Shown: piece by piece, positions 52,327 to 63,484 of the stretch | Layout of the letters: each line of letters starts with the position of its first letter | How positions within the stretch are numbered: the stretch's first letter is position 1 | DNA from: Stictocephala bisonia | Lineage: Eukaryota; Arthropoda; Insecta; Hemiptera; Membracidae | Reading direction: 5' to 3' | Length of the DNA stretch: 64,000 nucleotides | Assembly (NCBI GenBank): GCA_035578905.1 | Contig: JAQJVL010002216.1 | Span: forward strand, 1-64,000 | The notes under the pieces: model-generated | What the model was told of the DNA's origin: nothing | Seen by the model: only the letters and a program-made list of their open reading frames with translations | Database searches by the model: none | Translations under genes and position numbers: made by a program

Positions 52327-52590
52327 TCTAGAATAGTGGCGTCTGCAGAAGAGTTTCTGTGAAAGATTTCATTAAGGTATGTGGATATCTACTTCACTCA
52401 GTAAATCAGGGGCGTTGATGTGACCATTGAACAGTTTGTAAAGGAACAACGTCACTGACACAGCGTCTTGTCTGTAAATCGTGGAGGTTGAGCTCGGATT
52501 GGAGTTGAACTGTGGGAACTTCTTTATAAGACAAGTCTTTGCCGTACACCATCCAGACGATAAAACCTCATTTGAATGGATTAATCGCAA
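52315..52590 (-). pseudogene. Decayed non-LTR retrotransposon reverse-transcriptase C-terminal fragment
   Basis: The reverse strand reads a stretch ending YRQDAVSVTLFLYKLFNGHI then NAPDLLSEVDIHIP, two stop codons, and in the same frame KLFCRRHYSRDYEYNSS. This follows the pattern after the RT domain of Jockey- and CR1-like elements: a basic residue, then a hydrophobic helix with LYK..NG, an acidic LL..I..-P segment, and a basic R..Y..NS tail. From memory this style is common in arthropod and other invertebrate elements; I have not aligned it. The catalytic RT motifs and the endonuclease are absent, in-frame stops are present, and upstream codons soon hit further stops, so it is a dead fragment. 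It could be a chance frame, but residue spacing favours the assignment. Confidence 0.45.
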
Positions 52591-53036
52591 TAGCTAACAT
52601 GCTTAGAAACATTGTAGAAATGTCTGGTCCTCAGTGATGGGCTACGTGTCCACTTCTCTGGGCTATTAGTCAACCTCCAATATTCACGTGAGATATTGCA
52701 ATGTTCATTAAACTTGTGAGGATTTATTCAGTTTATTTTTATTCAACATTTATTCAAATGTTCACGAAAACATTTTTTGAAACTAGTTTGAGTTAATATA
52801 TAATAGCAATAGTAATTCTAAAGAAATAAAATCAATTTAAAAATAATTGGTTTCGTTTTTCAACACTAAACAGAAAATTGTTTTAAGGTGAGTTTCAGCT
52901 CAAAATCTCAAAATCTATTTACAAATTAGATATCATTGGTAATAATAACCGCATAACAAACAATAAACGTTTTCATATATTGACCATGTGTTTACAAGAA
53001 AAAAGTGAATAAAATAAATAGTGAATAAAAAGCACG

Positions 53037-53247
53037 GTGTTACTAACCCACCCACCCACCCATACAAGCACTGTGATATTAACCCACCCACCCACCCATA
53101 CCAGCACGGTGATACTAACCCACCCACCCACCCATACAAGCACGGTGTTACTAAACCACCCACCCACCCATACAAGCACGGTGATACTAACCCGCCCGCC
53201 CACCCATACAAGCACGGTGATACTAACCCACCCATACAAGCACGGTG
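53037..53247 (-). repeat. 36 bp C-rich minisatellite (G-quadruplex motif on the - strand)
   Basis: Units of 36 bp: CCCACCCACCCACCC starts at 53,047, 53,083 and 53,119. A copy with a shortened first run follows near 53,155, CCCGCCCGCCCACCC at 53,191, and a short unit at 53,227. Between runs is ATACAAGCACGGTGATACTA or close. This is the inverted relative of the G-rich units on the other side of the core, so the quadruplex-forming strand switches across the core. Frames of 78-146 codons read through these units in several phases and are artefacts of the repeat. Confidence 0.9.
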
Positions 53248-53352
53248 TAACACCACTGTACGTGTATGGGTGAGCGGGTGGGTCAACACCACTGTATGTG
53301 TATGGGTAAGCGGGTGGGTCAACACCACTGTACGTGTATTGGTGGGTGGGTG
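53248..53352 (+). repeat. 36 bp G-rich minisatellite units, forward sense
   Basis: Three units beginning ACCACTGTACGTGTAT (with TATGTG or TATT variants) and containing GGGTGAGCGGGTGGG, GGGTAAGCGGGTGGG and GGTGGGTGGGTG. The orientation is opposite to the adjacent C-rich array, so there is a second inversion point near 53,247. Confidence 0.85.
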
Positions 53353-53365
53353 TTTAGAAAAAACA

Positions 53366-55999
53366 TTTGGCACTTTTTCTATAAAAAATCTGAATTTTTT
53401 CTAGTGAAATCATAACTATACGTACTTGTTTAGAATGTCCAGCTGCTCATGGCAAAGCATCAGAATGGCCCGTGAGATGTCTAGAAAGCGAGAGAATCGG
53501 AAACAAAAAATTTTAGCAAATTCGCCTTTATTGTGATGTTTCAATTGCCTCTGGAGGCTTTATTGTAAGAGACTCACAAAAATAAAAGACATTTCCTGAT
53601 TCAGTGTAAAGTTCTACCCCAGAAAAGTGTGGCATACGTCCAGATTTGCGTATTGGATTTTTCTCAAAAAACTTCAAATCTTCCAATGGTCCCCCCTTTG
53701 GCACTTTTTCTATGAAAAATCTGAATTTTTTCTAGCTAAATATGAACTATACGTACTTGTTTATAATGTCCAGCTGGTCATGGAAAAGCATCAGAATGGC
53801 CCGTGAGACGTCTAGAAATCGAGAGAATTGGAAACAAAGTTTATTAGCAAATTCGCCCTGATTGTGATGTTTAAATTGCCTCTGGAGGCTTTATTGTAAG
53901 AGATTCACAAAAATAAAAGACATTTCCTGATTCAGTGTATAATTCCACCCCAGAAAAGTGTGTCATACGTCAAGATTTGCGTGGTTGGATTTTTCTCAAA
54001 AAACTTCAAATCTTCCAATGGTCCCCCCTTTGGCACTTTTTCTTTGAAAAATCTGAATTTTTTCTAGTGAAATCCTAACAATACGTACTTGTTTAGAATG
54101 TCCAGATGGTCATGGAAAAGCATCAGAATGGCCCGTGAGACGTCTAGAAATCGAGAGAATTAGAAACAAAGTTTATTAGCAAATTCGCCATGATTGTGAT
54201 GTTTAAATTGCCTCTGGAGGCTTTATTGAAAGCGATTCACAAAAATTAAAGACATTTCCTGATTCAGTGTATATTTCTACCCCAGAAAAGTGTGTCATAC
54301 GCCAATATTTTCATAGTTGGATTTTTCCCAAATAATTTGAATCTTCCAATGGTCCCCCCTTTGTCACTTTTTCAATGAATAATCTTAATTTTTTCTAGTG
54401 AAATCCTAACTATACGTACTTGTTTAGAATGTCCAGCTGGTCATGGAAAAGCATCAGAATGGCCCGTGAGACGTCTAGAAAGCGAGAGAATTGGAAACCA
54501 ATTTTGTTAGCAATTGCGCTCTAAATGTGATGTTTAAATTGCCTCTGGAGGCTTTATTGTAAGAGTTGCAACAAAACGAAAGACATTTCCTGATTCAGTG
54601 TATAATTCTACCCCAGAAAAGTGTGTCATACGTCAAGATTTGCGTGGTTGGATTTTTCTCAAAAAAACTTCAAATCTTCCAATGGTCCCCCCTTTGGCAC
54701 TATTTCGATGAAAAATCTGAATTTTTTCTAGTGAAATCTTAACTATACGTACTTGTTTAGAATGTCCAGCTGCACATGGCAAAGTACCAGAATGGCCCGT
54801 GAGATGTCTAGAAAGCGAGAGAATCGGAAACAAAATTTGTTAGCAAATTCGCCCTGATTGTGATGTTTAAATTGCCTCTGGAGGCTTTATTGTAAGAGAC
54901 TCACAAAAATAAAAGACATTTCCTGATACAGTGTAAAGTTCTACCCCAGAAACGTGTGTCATACGTCCAGATTTGCGTGTTGGATTTTTCTCAAAAAACT
55001 TCAAATCTTCATATGGTCCCCCCTTTGGCACTTTTTCTATGAAAAATCTTAATTTTTTCTAGCTAAATATTAACTTTACGTACTTGTTTAGAATGTCCAG
55101 CTGGTCATGGAAAAGCATCAGAATGGCCTGTGAGACGTCTAGAAAGCAAAAGAATTGGAAACAAATATTGTTAGCTATTGCGAACTGATTGTGATTTTTC
55201 AATTGCCTCTGGAGGCTTTATTGTAAGAGACTCACAAAAATAAAAGACATCTCTTGATTCGGTGTATAATTCTACCCCAGAAACGTGTGTCATACGTCAA
55301 GATTTGCGTGGTTGGATTTTTCTCAAAAAACTTCAAATCTTCCAATGGTCCCCCCTTTGGCACTATTTCGATGAAAAATCTGAATTTTTTCTAGTGAAAT
55401 ATTAACTATACGTACTTGTTTAGAATGTCCAGCTGGTCATGGAAAAGCATCAGAATGGCCCGTGAGACGTCTAGAAATCGAGAGAATTGGAAACAAAGTT
55501 TATACCAAATTCGCCCTGATTGTGATGTTTAAATTGCCTCTGGAGGCTTTATTGTAAGAGATTCACAAAAATAAAAGACATTTCCTGATTCAGTGTATAA
55601 TTCTACCCCAGAAAAGTGTGTCATACGTCAATATTTTCATGGTTGGATTTTTCTCAAAAAACTTCAAATCTTCCAATGCTCCCCCCTTTGTCACTTTTTC
55701 AATGAATATTCTTAATTTTTTCTAGTGAAATCCTAACTATACGTACTTGTTTAGAATGTCCAGATGCTCTTGGCAAAGCATCATAATGGCCCGTGAGACG
55801 TCTAGAAATCGAGAGAATTGGAAACAAAGTTTGTTAGCGAATTCGCCCTGATTGTGATGTTTAAATTGCTTCTGGAGTCTTTATTGTAAGAGATTCACCA
55901 AAATAAAAAACATTTCCTGATTCAGTGTATAATTCTATCCCAGAAAAGTGTGTCATACGTCAATATTTGCGTGGTTGGATTTTTCCAAAAAAACTTCAA
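53366..55999 (-). repeat. Reverse satellite, eight monomers between the two 1.7 kb cassettes
   Basis: 2634 bp, which equals eight monomers minus the bases missing at the cassette site. Subtypes match those elsewhere in the reverse array (CACTTTTTCAATGAATAATC, GTCCAGATTTGCG). The monomers flanking the two cassettes on the left (about 51,340-51,659 and 55,680-55,999) share the variants CACTTTTTCAATGAATATTC, GCTCTTGGCAAAGCATCATA and CAATATTTGCG, showing that satellite was duplicated together with the cassette. No genes. Confidence 0.93.
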
Positions 56000-56572
56000 T
56001 ACCACTGTACGTGTATGGGTGGGTGGGTCAATACCAGTCACTGTACACGTATGGTTGAGTGAGTCAATACCACTGTACATGTATGGGTGGTCAGGTGGGT
56101 CAATACCACTGTACGTGTATGGGTGGTCAGGTGGGGTCAATACCACTGTACGTGTAATACCACTGTACGTGTATGGGTGGGCGGGTGGGTCAATACCACT
56201 GTACGTGTAATACCACTGTTCGTGTATGGGTGGGCGGGTGGGTCAATACCACTGTACGTGTAATACCACTGTTCGTGTATGGGTGGGCGGGTGGGTCAAT
56301 ACCACTGTACGTGTAATACCACTGTACGTGTATGGGTGGGGCGGGTGGGTCAATACCACTGTACGTGTAATACCACTGTACGTGTATGGGTGGGGCGGGT
56401 GGGTCAATACCACTGTACGTGTAATAACACTGTTCGTGTATGGGCGGGCGGGTGGGCAATTGATCGTAAATATAACTGTACGTGTATGGGTGGGCAGGTG
56501 GGTCAATATAGTACATGTATGGGTGGGTGGGTGGGTCAATATAACTGTACGTGTATGGGTGGGCGGGTGGGT
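56000..56572 (+). repeat. 53-54 bp G-quadruplex minisatellite, second copy
   Basis: Same units as 51,660-52,231, in the same order with the same terminal variants (the GGGCGGGCGGGTGGG unit followed by GGGTGGGCAGGTGGG and GGGTGGGTGGGTGGG). Two units have gained one G. Shared order of variants shows block duplication, not independent expansion. Confidence 0.88.
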
Positions 56573-56644
56573 AAACACGGTTAATTTCACATTATTCTAG
56601 ATTCTTAGTTATTTTACAGAATCCATTTTAAAAATATAATCCAT

Positions 56645-56911
56645 GACTACGAGCTGTTATACTCGTAGTCTCTAGAATAGTGGCGTCTGCAGAAGAGTTT
56701 CTGTGAAAGATTTCATTAAGGTATGTGGATATCTACTTCACTCAGTAAATCAGGGGCGTTGATGTGACCATTGAACAGTTTGTAAAGGAACAACGTCACT
56801 GACACAGCGTCTTGTCTGTAAATCGTGGAGGTTGAGCTCGGATTGGAGTTGAACTGTGGGAACTTCTTTATAAGACAAGTCTTTGCCGTACACCATCCAG
56901 ACGAAAAAACC
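56645..56911 (-). pseudogene. Second copy of the decayed reverse-transcriptase fragment
   Basis: Same residues as the copy at 52,315-52,590, including the LYK..NG and DIHIP segments followed by two stops. An extra base in the N-terminal part (an AAAAAA / TTTT run near 56,904-56,918) shifts the frame relative to copy 1. It is non-functional. The 9 bp hairpin at 56,645-56,670 overlaps its end. Confidence 0.42.
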
Positions 56912-57382
56912 TCATTTTGAATGGATTAATCGCAATAGCTAACATGCTTAGAAACATTGTAGAAATGTCTGGTCCTCAGTGATGGGCTACGTGTCCACTT
57001 CTCTGGGCTATTAGTCAACCTCCAATATTCACGTGAGATATTGCAATGTACATTAAACTTGTGAGGATTTATTCAGTTTATTTTTATTCAACATTTATTC
57101 AAATGTTCACGAAAACATTTTTTGAAACTAGTTTGAGTTAATATATAATAGCAATAGTAATTCTAAAGAAATAAAATCAATTTAAAAATAATTGGTTTCG
57201 TTTTTCAACACTAAACAGAAAATTGTTTTAAGGTGAGTTTCAGCTCAAAATCTCAAAATCTATTTACAAATTAGATATCATTGGTAATAATAACCGCATA
57301 ACAAACAATAAACGTTTTCATATATTGACCATAGTGTTTACAAGAAAAAAGTGAATAAAATAAATAGTGAATAAAAAGCACG

Positions 57383-57698
57383 GTGTTACTAACCCACCCA
57401 CCCACCCATACAAGCACTGTGATATTAACCCACCCACCCACCCATACCAGCACGGTGATACTAACCCACCCACCCACCCATACAAGCACGGTGTTACTAA
57501 ACCACCCACCCACCCATACAAGCACGGTGATACTAACCCGCCCGCCCACCCATACAAGCACGGTGATACTAACCCACCCATACAAGCACGGTGTAACACC
57601 ACTGTACGTGTATGGGTGAGCGGGTGGGTCAACACCACTGTATGTGTATGGGTAAGCGGGTGGGTCAACACCACTGTACGTGTATTGGTGGGTGGGTG
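57383..57698. repeat. 36 bp minisatellite: C-rich units then inverted G-rich units, second copy
   Basis: Repeats the arrangement at 53,037-53,352: C-rich units with AACCCACCCACCCACCCATA to about 57,593, then G-rich ACCACTGTACGTGT units to 57,698. Unit order and variants match copy 1, including the shortened CC run and the CCCGCCCGCCC unit. Confidence 0.88.
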
Positions 57699-57711
57699 TT
57701 TAGAAAAAACA

Positions 57712-60694
57712 TTTGGCACTTTTTCTATAAAAAATCTGAATTTTTTCTAGTGAAATATTAACTATACGTACTTGTTTAGAATGTCCAGATGCTCATGGCA
57801 AAGCATCAGAATGGCCCGTGTTATGTCTAGAAAGCGAGAGAATCGGAAATAAAATTTGTTAGCAAATTCGCCCTGATTGTGATGTTTAAATTGCCTCTAG
57901 AAGCTTCATTGTAAGAGACTCACAAAAATAAAAGACATTTCCTGATACAGTGTAAAGTTCTACCCCAGAAACGTGTGTCATACGTCCAGATTTGCGTGTT
58001 GGATTTTTCTCAAAAAACTTCAAATCTTCATATGGTCCCCCCTTTGGCACTTTTTCTATGAAAAATCTTAATTTTTTCTAGCTAAATATTAACTTTACGT
58101 ACTTGTTTATAATGTCCAGCTGGTCATGGAAAAGCATCAGAATAGCCTGTTAGACGTCTAGAAAGCGAGAGAATTGGAAACAAAAATTGTTAGCAATTGT
58201 GCCCTGATTGTGATGTTTAAATTGCCTCTGGAGGCTTTATTGTAAGAGTTGCACCAAAATAAAAGACATTTCTTGATTCGGTGTATAATTCTACCCCAGA
58301 AACGTGTGTCATACGTCAAGATTTGCGTGGTTGTATTTTTCTCAAAAAACTTCAAATATTCCAATGGTCCCCCCTTTAGAACTATTTCGATGAAAAATCT
58401 GAATCTTTTCTAGTGAAATATTAACTATACGTACTTGTTTAGAATATCCAGCTGGTCATGGAAAAGCATCAGGATGGCCCATGAGACGTCTAGAAAATGA
58501 GAGAATTTGAAAGAAAGTTTGTTAGCAATTGTGCCCTGATTGTGATGTTCAAATTACCTCTGGAGGCTTTATTGTAAGAGACTCACCAAAATAAAAGACA
58601 TTTCCTGATTCAGTGTAAAGGTCTACCCCAAGAAAACTGTGTCATACGTCCAGATTTGTGTGTTGGATTTTTCTCAAAAAACTTCAAATCTTCCAATGGT
58701 CCCCCCTTTGTCACTTTTTCAATGAATAATCTTAATTTTTTCTAGTGAAATCCTAACTATACGTACTTGTTTAGAATGTCCATATGCTCATGGAAAAGCA
58801 TCAGAATGGCCCGTGAGACGTCTAGAAAGCAAGAGAATTGGAAACAAAAATTGTTAGCAATTGCGCCCTGATTGTGATTTTTCAATTGCCTCTGGAGGCT
58901 TTATTGTAAGAGACTCACAAAAATAAAAGACATCTCTTGATTCGGTGTATAATTCTACCCCAGAAACGTGTGTCATACGTCAAGATTTGCGTGGTTGGAT
59001 TTTTCTCAAAAAACTTCAAATCTTCCAATGGTCCCCCCTTTGGCACTATTTCGATGAAAAATCTGAATTTTTTCTAGTGAAATATTAACTATACGTACTT
59101 GTTTAGAATATCCAACTGGTCATGGAAAAGCATCAGAATGGCCCGTGAGACGTCTAGAAATCAAGAGAATTGGAAACAAAGTTTATGAGCAAATTCGCCC
59201 TGATTGTGATGTTTAAATTGCCTCTGGAGGCTTTATTGTAAGAGATTCACCAAAATAAAAGACATTTCCTGATTCAGTGTAGAATTCTACCCCAGAAAAG
59301 TGTGTCATACGTCAAGATTTGCGTGATTGGATTTTTCCAAAAAAACTTCAAATCTTCCAATGGTCCCCCCTTTGGCACTATTTCAATGAAAAATCTGAAT
59401 TTTTTCTAGTGAAATATTCACTATACGTACTTGTTTAGAATATCCAGCTGATCATGGAAAAGCATCAGAATGGCCCATGAGACGTCTAGAAATCGAGAGA
59501 ATTGGAAACAAAGTTTATTAGCAAATTCGCCATGATTGTGATGTTTAAATTGCCTCTGGAGGCTTTATTGTAAGAGTTGCACCAAAATAAAAGACATTTC
59601 TTGATTCGGTGTATAATTCTACCCCAGAAACGTGTGTCTTACGTCAAGATTTGCGTGGTTGGATTTTTTTCAAAAAAACTTCAAATCTTCCAATGGTCCC
59701 CCCTTTGGCACTATTTCAATGAAAAATCTGAATTTTTTCTAGTGAAATATTAACTATACGTACTTGTTTAGAATATCCAGCTGGTCATGGAAAAGCATCA
59801 GAATGGCCCATGAGACGTCTAGAAATCGAGAGAATTGGAAACAAAGTTTATTAGCAAATTCGCCATGATTGTGATGTTTAAATTGCCTCTGGAGGCTTTA
59901 TTGTAAGAGATTCACAAAAATAAAAGACATTTCCTGATTCAGTGTATAATTCTACCCCAGAAAATTGTATCATACGTCAATATTTTCATGGTTGGATTTT
60001 TCTAAAAAAACTTCAAATCTTCCTATGGTCCCCCCTTTGGCACTATTTCGATGAAAAAGCTTAATTTTTTCTAGTGAAATCATAACTATACGTACTTGTT
60101 TAGAATGTTCAGATGCTCATGGCAAAGCATCAGAATGGCCCTTGTTATGTCTAGAAATCGAAAGAATTGGAAACAAAGTTTATTAGCAAATTCGCCCTGA
60201 TTGTGATGTTTAAATTGCCTCTGGAGGCTTTATTGTAAGAGATTCACAAAAATAAAAGACATTTCCTGATTCAGTGTATAATTCTACCCCAGAAAATTGT
60301 ATCATACGTCAATATTTTCATGGTTGGATTTTTCTCAAAAAACTTCAAATCTTCCAATGGTCCCCCTTTGTCACTTTTTCAATGAATATTCTTAATTTTT
60401 TCTAGTGAAATCCTAACTATACGTACTTGTTTAGAATGTCCATATGCTCATGGAAAAGCATCAGAATGGCCTGTGAGACGTCTAGAAAGCAAAAGAATTG
60501 GAAACAAATATTGTTAGCTATTGCGAACTGATTGTGATGTTTAAATTGCCTCTGAATGCTTTATTGTAAGAGTTGCACCAAAATAAAAGACATTTCTTGA
60601 TTTGGTGTATAATTCTACCCCAGAAACGTGTGTCATACGTCAAGATTTGCGTGGTTGCATTTTTCTCAAAAAACTTCAAATATTCCAATGGTCC
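57712..60694 (-). repeat. Reverse satellite, about nine monomers
   Basis: Diverged reverse monomers. It includes the block shared with 46,041-46,440 (at 58,373-58,770) and several monomers with the CACTATTTCGATG or CACTATTTCAATG variant of the hairpin region. It ends at CCAATGGTCC, in the C6/G6 tract, where an AT-rich insert begins. No genes. Confidence 0.93.
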
Positions 60695-60923
60695 AATTGT
60701 TGTTGTGCCTATTTATGAAGAGATTATATTAATTACCGAATTCGTAATTCTTCAACTAAATATAAAGTTATAAATCTAACAAATTAAAATCTACTTTGTT
60801 ATAATTAATTACGATCAAAATATCAACAACACTTACAAATATTCAATAAAGGCCACACAAAAATTAAAATTAAAAATTTAGTTTAGGTAAATTATGTAAA
60901 CACACGCACGCACGCACGCACGC
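60695..60923. mobile_element. 0.23 kb AT-rich insert ending in an ACGC microsatellite, copy 1
   Basis: Starts AATTGTTGTTGTGCC directly after the satellite's GGTCC. It is A/T-rich with no recognisable gene, and ends in about five CACG/ACGC repeats (about 60,900-60,923). The satellite resumes at CACTATTTCGATGA. Just inside the resumed satellite, CTATTTCGATGAA is present twice (60,925-60,937 and 60,943-60,955), an 18 bp stutter absent from ordinary monomers. A short AT-rich body with a tetranucleotide tail suggests a non-autonomous element, but no terminal inverted repeats are visible. Confidence 0.5.
60898..60923 (+). repeat. ACGC tetranucleotide microsatellite
   Basis: CACACGCACGCACGCACGCA and continuation, at the right end of the AT-rich insert. 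The second copy (about 63,462-63,484) is one to two units shorter and ends CACACAC, so repeat length has changed since duplication. Confidence 0.9.
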
Positions 60924-63256
60924 ACTATTTCGATGAACTATTCTATTTCGATGAAAAATCTGAATTTTTTCTAGTGAAATATTAACTATACGTACTTGTT
61001 TAGAATGTCCAGATGGTCATGGAAAAGCATCAGAATGGCCCGTGAGACGTCTAGAAATCGAGAGAATTGGAAACAAAGTTTATTAGCAATTTCGCCCTGA
61101 TTGTGATGTTTAAATTGCCTCTGGAGGCTTTATTGTAAGAGATTCACAAAAATAAAAGACATTTCCTGATTCAGTGTATAATTCTACCCCAGAAAAGTGT
61201 GTCATACGTCAAGATTTGCGTGGTTGGATTTTTCTCAAAAAACTTCAAATCTTCCAATGGTCCCCCCTTTGGCACTTTTTCTTTGAAAAATCTGAATTTT
61301 TTCTAGTGAAATCCTAACTATACGTACTTGTTTAGAATGTCCAGATGCTCTTGGCAAAGCATCAGAATGGCCCGTGAGACGTCTAGAAAGCGAGAGAATT
61401 GGAAACAAAGTTTGTTAGCAAATTCGCCCTGATTGTGATGTTTAAATTGCTTCTGGAGGCTTTATTGTAAGAGATTCACCAAAATAAAAGACATTTCCTG
61501 ATTCAGTGTATAATTCTACCCCAGAAAAGTGTGTCATACGTCAAGATTTGCGTGGTTGGATTTTTCCAAAAAAACTTCAAATATTCCAATGGTCCCCCCT
61601 TTGGCACTTTTTCTATGAAAAATCTGAATTTTTTCTATCAAAATATTAACTATACGTACTTGTTTATAATGTCCAGCTGGTCATGGAAAAGCATCAGAAT
61701 GGCCTGTGAGACGTCTAGAAAGCGAGAGAATTGGAAACAAAAATTGTTAGCAATTGCGCCATGATTGTGAATTTTAAATTGCCTCTGGAGGCTTTATTGT
61801 AAGAGTTGCACCAAAATAAAAGACATTTCTTGATTCGGTGTATAATTCTACCCCAGAAACGTGTGTCATACGTCAAGATTTGCGTGGTTGGATTTTTCTC
61901 AAAAAACTTCAAATCTTCCAATGGTCCCCCCTTTGGCACTATTTCGATGAAAAATCTGAATTTTTTCTAGTGAAATATTAACTATACGTACTTGTTTAGA
62001 ATATCCAACTGGTCATGGAAAAGCATCAGAATGGCCCGTGAGACGTCTAGAAATCAAGAGAATTGGAAACAAAGTTTATGAGCAAATTCGCCCTGATTGT
62101 GATGTTTAAATTGCCTCTGGAGGCTTTATTGTAAGAGATTCACAAAAATAAAAGACATTTCCTGATTCAGTGTATAATTCTACCCCAGAAAATTGTATCA
62201 TACGTCAATATTTTCATGGTTGGATTTTTCTAAAAAAACTTCAAATCTTCCTATGGTCCCCCCTTTGGCACTATTTCGATGAAAAAGCTTAATTTTTTCT
62301 AGTGAAATCATAACTATACGTACTTGTTTAGAATGTCCAGATGCTCATGGCAAAGCATCAGAATGGCCCGTGTTATGTCTAGAAAGCGAGAGAATCGGAA
62401 ACGAAATTTGTTAGCAAATTCGCCCTGATTGTGATGTTTAAATTGCTTCTGGAGGCTTTATTGTAAGAGATTCACAAAAATAAAAGACATTTTCTGATTC
62501 AGTGTATAATTCTACCCCAGAAAAGTGTGTCATACGTCAAGATTTGTGTGGTTGGATTTTTTCAAAAAAACTTCAAATCTTCCAATGGTCCCCCCTTTGG
62601 AACTTTTTCGATGAAAAAGCTTAATTTTTTCTAGTGAAATCATAACTATACGTACTTGTTTAGAATGTCGAGATGCTCATGGCAAAGCATCAGAATGGCC
62701 CGTGTTATGTCTAGAAAGCGAGAGAATCGGAAACGAAATTTGTTAGCAAATTCGCCCTGATTGTGATGTTTAAATTGCTTCTGGAGGCTTTATTGTAAGA
62801 GACTCACAAAAATAAAAGACATTTCCTGATTCAGTGTAAAGTTCTACCCCAGAAACGTGTGTCATACGTCCAGATTTGCGTGTTGGATTTTTCTCAAAAA
62901 ACTTCAAATCTTCATATGGTCCCCCCCTTTGGCACTTTTTCTATGAAAAATCTGAATTTTTTCTAGCTAAATATTAACTTTACGTACTTGTTTATAATGT
63001 CCAGCTGGTCATGGAAAAGCATTAGAATGGCCTGTGAGACGTCTAGAAAGCGAGAGAATTGGAAACAAAAATTGTTAGCAATTGCGCCCTGATTGTGATG
63101 TTTAAATTGCCTCTGGAGGCTTTATTGTAAGAGTTGCACCAAAATAAAAGACATTTCTTGATTTGGTGTATAATTCTACCCCAGAAACGTGTGTCATACG
63201 TCAAGATTTGCGTGGTTGCATTTTTCTCAAAAAAACTTCAAATATTCCAATGGTCC
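60924..63256 (-). repeat. Reverse satellite, seven monomers between the two AT-rich inserts
   Basis: About 2333 bp, equal to seven monomers plus the 18 bp stutter, less the bases missing at the insert junction. The monomer after each insert shares GCAATTTCGCCC and GCTCTTGGCAAAGCATC variants (61,086 and 63,646; 61,347 and 63,909), showing the right flank was duplicated with the insert. No genes. Confidence 0.93.
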
Positions 63257-63484
63257 AATTGTTGTTGTGCCTATTTATGAAGAGATTATATTAATTACCG
63301 AATTCGTAATTCTTCAACTAAATATAAAGTTATAAATCTAACAAATTAAAATCTACTTTGTTATAATTAATTACGATCAAAATATCAACAACACTTACAA
63401 ATATTCAATAAAGGCCACACAAAAATTAAAATTAAAAATTTAGTTTAGGTAAATTATGTAAACACACGCACGCACGCACGCACA
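63257..63484. mobile_element. 0.23 kb AT-rich insert ending in an ACGC microsatellite, copy 2
   Basis: Same sequence as 60,695-60,923, offset by 2562 bp, at the identical satellite position (after GGTCC, before CACTATTTCGATGA) and with the same 18 bp stutter after it. It is nearly identical apart from the microsatellite length. Function unknown. Confidence 0.55.

Larger units (their letters stand above)
52232..53036. other. Unique AT-rich core of the 1.7 kb cassette
   Basis: Single-copy-looking sequence between two oppositely oriented minisatellites. The left half holds a perfect hairpin (52,301-52,326) and a reverse-strand remnant resembling a non-LTR reverse-transcriptase C-terminus. The right half (about 52,680-53,036) is A/T-rich with no recognisable gene. 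The second copy (from about 56,573 to 57,382) differs by only a few bases or indels, for example GCAATGTTCATT against GCAATGTACATT, so the duplication is recent. Confidence 0.75.
51660..53365. mobile_element. 1.7 kb G4-minisatellite cassette, copy 1
   Basis: The reverse satellite stops after AACTTCAA and resumes at TTTGGCAC, so 19 bp spanning the C6/G6 tract are missing and no target-site duplication is seen. Internal order: 53 bp G-rich minisatellite (51,660-52,231), unique core of about 0.8 kb (52,232-53,036), 36 bp C-rich minisatellite (53,037-53,247), then 36 bp units back in G-rich sense (53,248-53,352). The core contains a decayed reverse-transcriptase tail and a 9 bp stem hairpin. I see no terminal inverted repeat and no intact coding region. 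It could be a non-autonomous element, or a composite built by recombination between minisatellites. Confidence 0.6.
56000..57711. mobile_element. 1.7 kb G4-minisatellite cassette, copy 2
   Basis: Near-identical duplicate of the cassette at 51,660, offset by about 4.34 kb, with the same satellite junctions (AACTTCAA on the left, TTTGGCAC on the right). Internal order is identical: 53-54 bp G-rich units (56,000-56,572), core (about 56,573-57,382), 36 bp C-rich units (57,383-57,593), G-rich units (57,594-57,698). Differences are mostly single G insertions in runs (GGGTGGGGCGGGTGGG twice) and a handful of core substitutions or indels. Confidence 0.65.

Noticed and set aside
51660..53365. The 1.7 kb cassette as a DNA transposon or LTR element
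   Set aside because: No terminal inverted repeats, no target-site duplication, no long terminal repeats and no transposase or integrase frame are visible; 19 bp of satellite are missing at the site instead.
52933..53404. Frames of 88-146 codons through the C-rich minisatellite (and the same at 57,271-57,750)
   Set aside because: Low-complexity repeat translation, open on both strands, with no domain. The second copy is a block duplicate, so its conservation is not independent evidence.
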